From NCBI RefSeq assembly GCF_031846165.1, contig NZ_JAVRIE010000002.1, forward strand, positions 620,001-684,000: a DNA stretch of 64,000 nucleotides, given 5' to 3'. Every line of letters begins with the position of its first letter. Positions within the stretch are counted from its first letter, which is position 1. Below the pieces are notes generated by a model. The model was not told where the DNA came from and searched no databases. It saw nothing but the letters and a program-made list of their open reading frames with translations. Shown here piece after piece: positions 27,014 to 35,710 of this stretch. Both the position numbers and the translations under genes were made by a program. The stretch comes from Glaciecola blandensis. GTDB taxonomy: Bacteria; Pseudomonadota; Gammaproteobacteria; Enterobacterales; Alteromonadaceae.

Positions 27014-30000
27014 CTATTTTCTGAATGATACTCGATACAGCAAACTATACATCACAGGAACAGCAATGAGCGTTAATACTGTAGCAAAAGCCAAACCACC
27101 CATGATAGTCACAGACATGTCTGCGAAGAATGCATCAGACAACAGAGGAGCCATGCCTAATATGGTCGTAATGGCCGCCAATGTAACAGGTCGCAATCGA
27201 CTTGCTGAGGCCTCAAGAATGGCATCTTTAATGGGCTTATCTTCTTCGATTTGTAAGTCAATTTCTTCCAGTAAAACGATGGCATTCTTGATTAACATGC
27301 CAAATAAACTTAAAAAGCCGAGCAGCGACATAAAGCCAAATGGCATGTCAGTTAACAATAAACCTGAAACAACACCGACAGTTGCCATAGGTACAATGGC
27401 CCAGATAATGAGGGGCTGTCTGGCTCTGCCAAATAGCAGTACCGATATGATGAACATGACTAAAAATCCTGCCGGTAAGCCTTTACCTAGCGCTTGCTGG
27501 GCGTCTGCCGAACTTTCATACTCGCCGCCCCACTCTAGCTTATAACCATCGGGTAATTGCATGTCTTGAATGGGCTGCCATATTCTTGCTAAGGCGTCTG
27601 CAGCGGTCTCATCACTGCCTGGCTCAGCCCAAATAGTGATGGTTGGGACACGGTCGCGACGATGGATTTGTACTTCTTCGGATTCTAACTCAATGCCTTT
27701 AGATACTTGTCGAAATGGGACATATCGGCTTTGTTGAGAGCTCCAAACTTGGCTGTTACGAATCGCATCTAATGGGTCCTGCTGAGCATTCGCCATTTTA
27801 GCACGAATAGGGTAAGCGTAATCTTCATCGTATAGCTTACCAAGCTGTAAACCTGTGGTTGCGTATTCGATGGTGTCACGAAAATCAGCGCGACTCACGC
27901 CCGCAATACCTGCGTTAATGTCATCAAATTGGGTATTCAAACTCAAACCCAACTCACGCCAGTTATGACGAACCTCTTGAATTTGACCATCAGCTTCTAG
28001 GATTTCAACTGCATTGTTGGCGAGTTCTCGGAGTACATCTCCGTTATTGCCTGAGAAACGTATGCCGATTTTTGCGCCACTGCCCGGGCCAAATTGTACG
28101 CGCTGAAAATAAAAACTGGCGTCAGGACTCACTTGTGGAAGGGCAGCTTTCATATCAGCAATGATAGTATCAATCTCATCTTTATCGTTGGCCCGAACCA
28201 GCATCATGGCGTAGCTCTCATTGGCAGGCTCTGGCGCATAGGTGAGGGTAAATCTATCTGCACCACGGCCAATAAAACTAGTGATTGATTTCACTCCTTG
28301 CTCAGAAAGCACTTCCTGTTCCACTTTTTTCATGATGCTTTCAGTGCTGCGAATATCTTCGTTTTGTTGTCCCCAATAGTGGATATAAAACAAAGGTGCA
28401 TTGGATGGCGGAAAAAAGCCTTGTTTCACAAAGCCAAAACTCATAAATGCAACGAGAGTGATGCATAACAATCCGAAAAGCGTTAGCCAACGATGACGTA
28501 AAAAGCCTCTCAATATTGATATGAAACCGTCTTGAAAACGAGAGCCATTTTGGTTCTGATCTGACGTAGGTGTTGTTTTGAAAACCAATTTGCCAAGCGT
28601 CGGTACCAAGGTAATTGCCATTACCCAACTGAGCATAAGTGATATCAACACTACGGCGAAAAGTGAATATAAGAATTCGCCGGTGGCGTCATCCGACAAT
28701 CCAATACCTGAAAATGCCGCTATGCCAATGACGGTTGCACCAAGCAAAGGCCATTGTGTTCTTTTAACAATAAAGCTTGCTGCAGGTTGTGGTTTTGCGC
28801 CTTGCTTCATTTGCATCATCATGCCTTCGGCTACCACTATCGCATTGTCAACTAACATACCCATTGCAATGACCATTGCGCCTAGTGATATACGCTGCAA
28901 TCTTAAATCCATTAGCCACATGATCAGTACGGTTCCCATTACCGTGACCACTAGCGTAGTGCCTACGACGAGTGCTGAACGCCAACCCATAAATAGCCAG
29001 AGAGTTAGGACCACAACAACCACTGACATGACTAAGTTCAAAATGAATCCATCGACCGACTCATCAACAATTTTTGCTTGATCATAAATCGCATCTAGCT
29101 CGATACCTGTCGGCAACTTACTGAGGATAAGCTCAATTTTCTGTCTGACTCGTTGGCCGACATCAACGATATTAACGCCGTCTTGCGCAGAGACAGCCAA
29201 GGTGATTGCCTCATTACCTTGGTGACGCAGATAGTTTGTTTGAATATCGGCTGGCTCAACTGCTAAGGTCGCGATATCTTTTACCTTGATTGACTGCGAT
29301 GTCCCTGCCAATACAAGACTCAGGTTTTCAATAGCCTCGATCTGGCTGGAGGGTTGATCCACAAGCACTCGTAATTTTTTGCCATTTAATTGTACTCTAC
29401 CGCCGTTAAACGGTCGGATGTTTTCCGTTAACAATTGAGATATTTGTGGAAAGCTCAAGCCCAAGCTCGCTAAGCGGTTTGTATCGATATAAACGGTAAT
29501 TTGCTCTTCTCGCACACCACTCACTTGCACTTTTGCAACACCGTCAATCATCAACAGCTCGCGGCGAATTTGTTTAGCAAAGTGCCGCAATTCAGTGGCG
29601 CTAAAGTCAGGGGCAGTCAATGCGTAATAAAGTCCAAACACCTCACCAAAGTCATCAAAAACAACCGGGTCTTGTGCTCCTGGTGGCAATTGGCCCTGAA
29701 CGTCTCGCAGGCGTTTGCGCAATTCATCCCATATTTGTGGCAGTTCACCACCATCAAAGTTTGGCTGCACCTCTACTGTGATATCTGACGTACCCGGACT
29801 GGATACTGAACTCAAGCGATATAGTTGCGGCATTTGTTGGATAGTCGTTTCGAGTAATTCGGTAACTTCATCTTCGACTTGTTTTGCGCTTGCACCTGGA
29901 AAAGAGGTAATCACTTTTACTTGCTTGATAGTGAAACTGGGGTCTTCTAGTCGCCCAATATTGCTTAATGCAATAAGCCCACCGAGCAAGCAAATAACGA

Positions 30001-30052
30001 CAATCAGCCAGATATTAACAGGGAAGCGTAAAGCGTACTTTGCGATATCCAT
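27014..30052 (-). CDS. RND efflux permease (AcrB/HAE1-like)
   Basis: This 1012-residue inner-membrane pump has the usual 12-helix, two-repeat layout with two large periplasmic domains. Helix 4 region VIAMGMLVDNAIVVAEG carries the proton-relay Asp. FGMLIKNAIVLLEEIDLQ is the equivalent in the second half. PFNGGRVQLNGKKLRV and FNAG-like pocket elements are also seen. It uses the proton gradient to export lipophilic compounds. It follows its adaptor by 5 bp. The outer-membrane channel is not in the window. Confidence 0.95.
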   Translation of the reverse strand: MDIAKYALRFPVNIWLIVVICLLGGLIALSNIGRLEDPSFTIKQVKVITSFPGASAKQVEDEVTELLETTIQQMPQLYRLSSVSSPGTSDITVEVQPNFDGGELPQIWDELRKRLRDVQGQLPPGAQDPVVFDDFGEVFGLYYALTAPDFSATELRHFAKQIRRELLMIDGVAKVQVSGVREEQITVYIDTNRLASLGLSFPQISQLLTENIRPFNGGRVQLNGKKLRVLVDQPSSQIEAIENLSLVLAGTSQSIKVKDIATLAVEPADIQTNYLRHQGNEAITLAVSAQDGVNIVDVGQRVRQKIELILSKLPTGIELDAIYDQAKIVDESVDGFILNLVMSVVVVVLTLWLFMGWRSALVVGTTLVVTVMGTVLIMWLMDLRLQRISLGAMVIAMGMLVDNAIVVAEGMMMQMKQGAKPQPAASFIVKRTQWPLLGATVIGIAAFSGIGLSDDATGEFLYSLFAVVLISLMLSWVMAITLVPTLGKLVFKTTPTSDQNQNGSRFQDGFISILRGFLRHRWLTLFGLLCITLVAFMSFGFVKQGFFPPSNAPLFYIHYWGQQNEDIRSTESIMKKVEQEVLSEQGVKSITSFIGRGADRFTLTYAPEPANESYAMMLVRANDKDEIDTIIADMKAALPQVSPDASFYFQRVQFGPGSGAKIGIRFSGNNGDVLRELANNAVEILEADGQIQEVRHNWRELGLSLNTQFDDINAGIAGVSRADFRDTIEYATTGLQLGKLYDEDYAYPIRAKMANAQQDPLDAIRNSQVWSSQQSRYVPFRQVSKGIELESEEVQIHRRDRVPTITIWAEPGSDETAADALARIWQPIQDMQLPDGYKLEWGGEYESSADAQQALGKGLPAGFLVMFIISVLLFGRARQPLIIWAIVPMATVGVVSGLLLTDMPFGFMSLLGFLSLFGMLIKNAIVLLEEIDLQIEEDKPIKDAILEASASRLRPVTLAAITTILGMAPLLSDAFFADMSVTIMGGLAFATVLTLIAVPVMYSLLYRVSFRK

Positions 30053-30057
30053 GAAGC

Positions 30058-31125
30058 TTACTCCGCCACGTATTCTGCGACGCGCAAGCCTTCACGCATT
30101 TTACTGACACCAGCGGACACAACCTTTTCTCCCTCGGATAGTTCACCTTCAATGCCGGCGTAGTCGCCACGTACACTCACAACAGAGACCGCTACTTTGT
30201 TGACTTGCTTTGTTTCTTGATTATAGCGCCACACGAAAAAGTCATCTTGTTCAGCCAGTAAGGCAGTGTAGGGAATGATAAGTTGATCAGTGCTGCCTTC
30301 TTGATCTAAGTGGACTTTTACTTTTGCTCGCGCACCTGGCGTGATTAGGTTGCTAGGGTCGGCTGACTTGCTAAAGACCACTTTATAAGTTTGAGTCACT
30401 GGATCTGGCTGAGCACTATGCTCAACATAGGAAAGATCTACCCAGTCAGTTGGTCGGGCTAAAATCGAGCCTTCCACTTTTGCTCCGTCACGGCTCGCAT
30501 ACAACGTGAATAAACGCTCGGGAACGTGAATATTAAAGTACACCTGTGAGCGGTCTTGTATGCTCGCAATCACTTCACCCGCTTGTACGTAACTATTGTT
30601 GTCTACGATACGTTGTGCAATTTGCCCTTTAAATGGCGCTGAAATTTGAGTATAGGCAAGATCTTGCTTGGCGTTATTGACCGCAATCTCAGCAAGTTCA
30701 AACGCGGTTTGCGCATCGTCTAAAGCAGATTGGGGAACAAGTTGCTTCTCTATTAACTGGCGAACTCTCTTTAATTCTCGATCGGCTTGAGTAAACCTTG
30801 TCTCCTGCTCCTTCACTCTCCTTTGAAATGGTTCTGGATCGAGTTTAGCAAGCACATCACCTTTATTTACTTCGTTCCCAGCTCGAAGGTTTTCTTCAAT
30901 TAATCTTCCTGATACCTCAAAACGCATGTCGACGGTTTTTACCGCAGAAACTTCTGCAGGAAACTCAAAATGTTGCTCATTTTTCAATGCTTGTACTGGC
31001 GTCATTTTTACCAATACAGGCGTGATTTCATCATTAGTGGATTCGGAATTACTGTCGCTGCAGGCAGAAATGAAAAGTGCGGTTGCTAGCAGCAGACTGG
31101 TGCGAATGAAGACGTTTTTGTGCAC
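30058..31125 (-). CDS. RND periplasmic adaptor (membrane fusion lipoprotein)
   Basis: This 355-residue protein has a lipoprotein signal (ALFISACSD, Cys22) followed by membrane-fusion domains. These are a biotinyl-lipoyl half (VDMRFEVSGRLIEENLRAGN and VLAKLDPEPFQRRV), a helical hairpin (about 105-150), the second lipoyl half (TQISAPFKGQIAQRIVDNNS), a beta-barrel and a membrane-proximal domain. It starts with GTG at 31125 after AAAGAGA. It joins the permease downstream to an outer-membrane channel. It faces the TetR gene, which probably represses it. Confidence 0.94.
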   Translation of the reverse strand: MHKNVFIRTSLLLATALFISACSDSNSESTNDEITPVLVKMTPVQALKNEQHFEFPAEVSAVKTVDMRFEVSGRLIEENLRAGNEVNKGDVLAKLDPEPFQRRVKEQETRFTQADRELKRVRQLIEKQLVPQSALDDAQTAFELAEIAVNNAKQDLAYTQISAPFKGQIAQRIVDNNSYVQAGEVIASIQDRSQVYFNIHVPERLFTLYASRDGAKVEGSILARPTDWVDLSYVEHSAQPDPVTQTYKVVFSKSADPSNLITPGARAKVKVHLDQEGSTDQLIIPYTALLAEQDDFFVWRYNQETKQVNKVAVSVVSVRGDYAGIEGELSEGEKVVSAGVSKMREGLRVAEYVAE

Positions 31126-31197
31126 GTTGATATCTCTTTTAAAGTAGCTTTTTTAATAACAATGATATTCAGTGTCAAATTTACGGAACACCAAAAT

Positions 31198-31253
31198 GTA
31201 AACTATACGGTGTAGTATAATCAAAAAAATTGTAAAGTAAACTGATCAGTGTA
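31198..31253. promoter_or_regulatory. Pair of similar operator-like repeats between adaptor and tetR
   Basis: GTAAACTATACGGTGTA (31198-31214) and GTAAACTGATCAGTGTA (31237-31253) are near-identical 17-bp elements 39 bp apart in the divergent promoter. The second is almost a perfect palindrome (one mismatched pair). They are good candidates for binding sites of the TetR-family protein encoded at 31280. Confidence 0.6.
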
Positions 31254-31279
31254 AAATTAAACGTAATCGGAGGAAGTAC

Positions 31280-31894
31280 ATGAGCGAAGTAAAGAAGTCG
31301 CGTAGCCAGCAGAAGCGCGAAGACATACTCAATGCAGCACTGAAGACCTTTAAAGAACAAGGCGTTCAGGCAACTAGCATGGACCAATTAGCTGAAACAG
31401 CAAATGTGTCAAAGCGAACGGTGTATAACCATTTTGATAGCAAAGAAACGCTAGTATTAAGTTTGTTGCATGAAATGTGGGAGCAGTTCATGTTGCGAGC
31501 ATCGGTCGAATATACGCCAAATCAATCGATTGAAAGCCAGTTGGCTTTGCTAATTGAAGTCGAGACAAACATGATGTGCGACCATGATTTTGTTACACTC
31601 GCACGCTTAGCAATGGGGCATTTCTTTTATTCTCCTGCCAAGATGAAAGATCAGATGGATCGCATGAGAGCGCAGGAAACCACTCTGCATCGTTGGCTAA
31701 AGGCCGCCATAGCTGATGGTAAGTTCGCTATTGACGACGTTGATTATGCCGCAGAGCAAATTGGCAGTTTGCTAAAGGGGACACTTTTTTGGCCAACCGT
31801 GCTGTGCAATGATGATGCACCATCATATCAAGTTCGCCAACATGCCAAAGAGCAAACGCTACAAATGTTTATGAGCCGTTATGCCATTACTTAA
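31280..31894 (+). CDS. TetR/AcrR-family repressor of the RND pump
   Basis: This 204-residue regulator has an N-terminal helix-turn-helix (REDILNAALKTFKEQGVQATSMDQLAETANVSKRTVYNHFDSKE in its family positions, about 14-60) and a variable helical ligand domain. The ATG at 31280 follows GGAGG. It is divergent from the adaptor-permease operon with two operator-like repeats between them, so local repression relieved by pump substrates is likely. Confidence 0.9.
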   Translation: MSEVKKSRSQQKREDILNAALKTFKEQGVQATSMDQLAETANVSKRTVYNHFDSKETLVLSLLHEMWEQFMLRASVEYTPNQSIESQLALLIEVETNMMCDHDFVTLARLAMGHFFYSPAKMKDQMDRMRAQETTLHRWLKAAIADGKFAIDDVDYAAEQIGSLLKGTLFWPTVLCNDDAPSYQVRQHAKEQTLQMFMSRYAIT

Positions 31895-31948
31895 GTGCAT
31901 CAACAATGTGATTGCGGTAGTCGTGCTAACTTTCAATTTTAACATCAG

Positions 31949-32228
31949 ACCTTGCGTGTGAGAGATAATGCGCTAGGAATGACTATTCGTCGCGAGCCGC
32001 TCTCTATTCTAAAAGCGGATTCAACAAAAATTGGTAGGCCTGTTCAGTTTGAAATTACTGAGCAGACTCGAGAGGCAATATAGCCCTATTGTCGATGGGT
32101 GGATAAATTCAATCGGATTAGAAGGGTCGAACCAAACCTTCTTTTATCTACAGATAGACTAAAAACATTAGGGCTTGTCAGTTGTTCCTCGGTCATTCCA
32201 AATTAGAAAGTACGGTATATATCTCTCG
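31949..32228 (+). pseudogene. Decayed tyrosine recombinase (phage-type integrase) remnant
   Basis: Three pieces of one integrase are visible in three frames. The first, from 31949, reads TLRVRDNALGMTIRR, then KADSTKIGRPVQFEITEQ, and stops at a TAG (32081). From 32088, IVDGWINSIGLE fits the next conserved stretch. RTKPSFIYR, a stop, then TKNIRACQLFLGHSKLEST (to about 32220) matches the C-terminal catalytic region. The HSLR segment before RTK and the catalytic Tyr are missing. It is thus inactive, damaged by two frameshifts, a deletion and at least one nonsense change. Homology then ends abruptly beside the AFG1-like gene. Confidence 0.75.
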
Positions 32229-32231
32229 TCA

Positions 32232-33746
32232 TTACCGTCCCCATTCCTTTCCACCCATTTCTACCAACCGGGACGCGGCTCGTCGAAAGGAAAAGGCTAG
32301 GTCATTTGCGGCCGATAATTGTGCCAGTGACACGCCAATTAGACCCGTCGCTGACCACTCATAATATTTTCCCTCTTTGGTGCGAATCATGGTCGTCGCA
32401 AAGGAACTCGAGTTTCCCCCCTTATCATTGACAATCAATTCTTCATCTCCGTCACTGCTTTCGACTTGCGCTTCAAAATCGACAAACAATTCGTCGAGCG
32501 GGACTTGTGCCGTCAGCACCAAGCGGGTGCGAGATTCATAACATGCGTCAATGAGGGTAACGAAGCGTCGCGCTTCGTTGAGGTGATTGGCGTCCAGTTG
32601 AGGGACGCGTTCCATGATGATGACCGAAAATCGGCGGCACAGGGAAATATAATCGGCTGCCCCAAGCGGTTGGTAGCACAAATCGGAAAAGTCAAACCAG
32701 GCGCATCGGTCATTCAATCGGGCGACCTGGACGGTGCGACCAAAGAGGACAGGAATGCTCTCGCCCTCAGTTCCGGATGCAATGCCAGATACAGCGCCAC
32801 CAAATATTTTTTCCAACTTAGCCTGTAAGTTGTGATTAATATTATTATCGCCGTGAACTCCTTTGTTTGACCAAAAATAGGATTGGCCATCTGCTCGATT
32901 TTCGAGTCGATAATCGTTCTGGGAATCCTCCATGGAAATAATGTCGGACGTCTGTCTCAATAGGTCGATGAATGGCAAAAAGAGGGAGCGGTTAATGCCT
33001 CTCTCATACAAGGCATCGGGGGCTCGATTCGAGGTGGCCACTATCACGACATTCCAATCCGATATTAATAGTGAAAACAGTCGTTTCAAAATCATGGCAT
33101 CGGCGATTTCTGTCACTTGAAATTCATCGAAACAGAGGAGTTGTGCTTCTTGTGCCAATTGTTGCGCAACGACGGGAATCGCATCACCTCGTGGGTGCTT
33201 CTGTTTGTAGACAAAGATTCGATGATGGACGTCTAGCATGAATTCATGAAAGTGGACACGGCGTTTGGTAATTTTTGCCTGTTTGTGGCTGTCATTATTA
33301 CAGCAAGAATCATCATCAGGAACAGTAACAGACGCGTAAAATAGATCCATTAGAAAGCTTTTGCCTACCCCTACCGGTCCATGAATGTACATGCCTCGCG
33401 GTGGTGGACCAAAAAGCCACAAATGGAACTTTTTTCGAAGAAAGGACTGGGCGGATGCTAGAGAGCGCGCCAGCAACAGTAATAGTGAACTGCTGCTTAT
33501 ATAGCTGCTCTTTGTCGGATTGTACGCACGCACGGGCACTGGTGGAAGCGAGGCAAGAGACTCGTGCAGGGCATCGAATTTTGCCGCCAGAGCGACTTGC
33601 GCTTCATCTCGTCGCGCCTCTCCCGCGTCCACCTTGAGTTCATAAGCCGCTGCCACGGGACCTTTCGAGAAGCACCGCCGAGCGAAGTGACGTTGTGCTA
33701 TCATTGCCTTTATCATCATCTTCTTTATCATTATCGTTTTCATCAT
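32232..33746 (-). CDS. AFG1/ZapE-family ATPase, eukaryote-like
   Basis: The frame runs from a TTG at 33806; the first ATG is at 33746 (about 504 residues), and another at 33701 starts a mitochondrial-type presequence (AQRHFARRCFSKGPV). Numbering from the TTG, Walker A is GPVGVGKSF (143-151), then RVHFHEFMLDVHHRI, Walker B LLCFDEF (223-229), VTEIADAMILKRLF and VVIVATSNRAPD (253-264). LGAADYISL, EARRFVTLIDACYE and FRRAASRLVEM follow. These are AFG1/LACE1 (bacterial ZapE) signatures. Bacterial ZapE is about 370 residues. The extra length, DDDSCCNND-like and poly-Ser/Leu inserts, and the presequence point to a eukaryotic, perhaps algal, source. No clear ribosome site was seen. Parts are GC-rich (74 of 120 bases at 33541-33660, counted by hand). 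Transfer or assembly chimerism are both possible. Confidence 0.8.
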   Translation of the reverse strand: MMKTIMIKKMMIKAMIAQRHFARRCFSKGPVAAAYELKVDAGEARRDEAQVALAAKFDALHESLASLPPVPVRAYNPTKSSYISSSSLLLLLARSLASAQSFLRKKFHLWLFGPPPRGMYIHGPVGVGKSFLMDLFYASVTVPDDDSCCNNDSHKQAKITKRRVHFHEFMLDVHHRIFVYKQKHPRGDAIPVVAQQLAQEAQLLCFDEFQVTEIADAMILKRLFSLLISDWNVVIVATSNRAPDALYERGINRSLFLPFIDLLRQTSDIISMEDSQNDYRLENRADGQSYFWSNKGVHGDNNINHNLQAKLEKIFGGAVSGIASGTEGESIPVLFGRTVQVARLNDRCAWFDFSDLCYQPLGAADYISLCRRFSVIIMERVPQLDANHLNEARRFVTLIDACYESRTRLVLTAQVPLDELFVDFEAQVESSDGDEELIVNDKGGNSSSFATTMIRTKEGKYYEWSATGLIGVSLAQLSAANDLAFSFRRAASRLVEMGGKEWGR

Positions 33747-34022
33747 GGAGCTGATGAGTTTATTAACGTGATGATATGGTACGTTAGATTTCTGTATGGG
33801 TATCAAATGTTTCCACGTAATTAGGAATTCAAGACAAGCGACTTCTAGAGGTGTACAAACCAGCTTTGTATATTACTTTTATTTAAACAGACTTATCTGA
33901 GGCTAAGTTTGATTAATCGTATGATGATACTTCGCTTAATATAGTCTGATAGTTCGTATGCAATGTTGGTAACGTTATCTCCGAAAATAGCTCAATGGAT
34001 CTGATAGCTATACAAAGTGTAA

Positions 34023-34121
34023 TTATGGATTGTTGGAGGAGTTTGGACGGTTACAGCAGATTATAGCGGTACCAATAATGGTGTCTTTCAAGTGGCAGAA
34101 ATGCTGATTGAAAAAAGTTAA
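34023..34121 (+). pseudogene. Possible C-terminal gene fragment in the 33807-34170 gap
   Basis: In this 364-bp gap the only coding-like stretch is a 32-codon open segment (LWIVGGVWTVTADYSGT, then FQVAEMLIEKS and TAA). It looks like the tail of a globular protein. It has no start codon and is preceded directly by an in-frame stop. I cannot name the family. The rest of the gap (33830-34020) is AT-rich and shows nothing I recognise. Confidence 0.25.
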
Positions 34122-34170
34122 AACGTTTTCTCGCGCTTTAAAGGACTTAAACTTAAAAAGGAGTTAGCAA

Positions 34171-35127
34171 TTGAGTTATTCGATAAGGATTATCACGTAT
34201 CTTATAATTGTATTTTTACTGTATGCTTGCGCTAGCCAACCAAAAGTTAACGGCGACATTCGGACCAACTTTTATTCAGACATGCTTCAGTGGTCTGTTA
34301 AACGAGGCACTGGTCTTCACTTTGAGCTCAGTAAAGCAGAATACATTCTTCGCGATTCAAACAACAATGCCAATAACTCGCCTATGGTTGTTATATTAGG
34401 TGGCTCCGAAGGCGGTATTTTCCAATCTCGTCCACTTGCTAAAGCGATCATTTCCAATGGCTTCTCAGTGGCATCTATTGCTTATCATAAAGCACCTGGC
34501 ACACCACTTTATGTAAAAAACATTCCAGTCGAATCGGTAGTTCAACGTATTAAAAATATTTCAACAGACAACGACGGTAATCAGCGCTGTGTTGCTATTC
34601 TTGGCGTGTCTAAAGGTGCAGAGCTTGCTTTGGTAATTGCTGCATACACTGACTTTGCTGAAGCTACCGTCGCGGTGGTCCCTTCCAGTGTAGTATGGCA
34701 ATCAAACCAAATTACTTTAGCTCGAAATTCTTCATGGAGTTTAAATGGTGAACCTCTTCCGTTTGTCGAGTACCCTTGGTTTGCCAGAGGAATGCTTTCC
34801 TATCTGACACAGGGAACATTAAAAGCTAGAGCCATACATGAAACTGGTATCGAGAAAACAGAAATACTAGAGGAAGCCAGTATACCTGTTGAAAGAGTAA
34901 CTCAACCTGTTTTACTTCAAGGTGCTAAATTAGATACCGTCTGGCAATCACATGAAATGTCGAAAATGATAATGGAAAGAGTAGATGCCAAAAATCCAGA
35001 CCATAAGTTCACAATGCTGTCTTATGAATTGGATCATTTTTTAACAGTGCATGACGAGCCTGTTGGTGATGCTATTAAATTTATTACCGATGCATTTGAT
35101 AGTAAGCCGAGATGCAAGGGCAACTAG
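34171..35127 (+). CDS. BAAT-like acyl-CoA thioester hydrolase lipoprotein
   Basis: This 318-residue alpha/beta-hydrolase starts at TTG 34171, with AGGAG about 6 nt upstream. The N-terminus is a lipoprotein signal (LLYACASQ). The BAAT C-terminal-domain features are VVILGGSEGG (oxyanion region), nucleophile Ser in ILGVSKGAELALVIAA, Asp in GAKLDTVWQSHEMS, and His in YELDHFLT. The GxSxGxE context is typical of this family rather than of ordinary lipases. Known relatives act on acyl-CoA or similar thioesters; a surface-anchored form must have another substrate. It sits next to the integrase/AFG1 stretch. Confidence 0.8.
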   Translation: MSYSIRIITYLIIVFLLYACASQPKVNGDIRTNFYSDMLQWSVKRGTGLHFELSKAEYILRDSNNNANNSPMVVILGGSEGGIFQSRPLAKAIISNGFSVASIAYHKAPGTPLYVKNIPVESVVQRIKNISTDNDGNQRCVAILGVSKGAELALVIAAYTDFAEATVAVVPSSVVWQSNQITLARNSSWSLNGEPLPFVEYPWFARGMLSYLTQGTLKARAIHETGIEKTEILEEASIPVERVTQPVLLQGAKLDTVWQSHEMSKMIMERVDAKNPDHKFTMLSYELDHFLTVHDEPVGDAIKFITDAFDSKPRCKGN

Positions 35128-35130
35128 CCT

Positions 35131-35415
35131 CTAACTAGATAACAGTGCAGCCTTGTAGCTAGCTGGCACTAGCGAAAATTCATCGTAGTCACAATTCTGT
35201 CGGGAAAGTACGGTTTCCTTCGTGGATTTGCAGTTGCTCCTTACCATCATCATATTTTGCTCAATTAGTTGAATAAGACTAACAGCCGAATTTGGATGCA
35301 AGCAGGCCTTAATTTCCTCATCAATGTATGCTTGAGACCTGTTCTCACCCGAAAAGTATCGCTTAGACTTCTTATTTATAGTTTTTTGATTAAACAAAGC
35401 TGGACTAAGGTTCAA
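35131..35415 (-). CDS. Doubtful small hypothetical ORF
   Basis: This is a 94-codon frame with a TTG start and no convincing ribosome site. Its composition is polar with a few Cys and I recognise no motif. It converges with the hydrolase gene (3 bp apart) and its start lies 59 bp from parD. It may be spurious. Confidence 0.25.
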   Translation of the reverse strand: MNLSPALFNQKTINKKSKRYFSGENRSQAYIDEEIKACLHPNSAVSLIQLIEQNMMMVRSNCKSTKETVLSRQNCDYDEFSLVPASYKAALLSS

Positions 35416-35429
35416 GTAGAATGACTAAA

Positions 35430-35457
35430 TTGATTGGTGTATTATTGCACCAATCAA
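35430..35457. promoter_or_regulatory. Palindromic operator upstream of parD
   Basis: TTGATTGGTG (35430-35439) and CACCAATCAA (35448-35457) are perfect 10-bp arms with an 8-bp spacer, 16 bp before the parD start and next to its GGGAG ribosome site. Type II antitoxins of the ParD class repress their own operon through such palindromes. Confidence 0.65.
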
Positions 35458-35473
35458 ATGGGAGCAATAAAAA

Positions 35474-35710
35474 ATGCCTAGACAAAGCGTAACTCTAACT
35501 GAAAAGAATGACGAGTGGCTCAGACGGCAAGTAGATATTGCTGGCGATTACGCCAACAAAAGTGAACTGATCAATGATTTAGTCAGACGAGCTAGACGCG
35601 CCGAATATATTAATCAAAAGTTTGACCGAGCAGAACAGAGCGATTTTGTGTACCAATCCCCTCAAGAAATGCTTGCGGAGTTTAAACAGAGCGTCAATGA
35701 TAGTGACTAA
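35474..35710 (+). CDS. ParD-family antitoxin
   Basis: This 78-residue protein has an N-terminal ribbon-helix-helix DNA-binding region (SVTLTEKNDEWLRRQVDIAG, then SELINDLVRRARRAE) and an acidic, flexible C-terminus that would wrap the toxin. The ATG at 35474 follows GGGAG. It is the first gene of a toxin-antitoxin pair behind a perfect palindrome. It neutralises the ParE-like toxin encoded downstream. Confidence 0.9.
   Translation: MPRQSVTLTEKNDEWLRRQVDIAGDYANKSELINDLVRRARRAEYINQKFDRAEQSDFVYQSPQEMLAEFKQSVNDSD

Noticed and set aside
28578..29081. Long open frames opposite the RND permease genes (also 45391-45858 and similar)
   Set aside because: They are antisense shadows of membrane-protein genes; their translations show no domain and no ribosome sites.
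35131..35415. The minus-strand frame before parD, considered as a third toxin-antitoxin gene
   Set aside because: It has a TTG start without a ribosome site, opposite orientation and no motif; kept only as a doubtful ORF.
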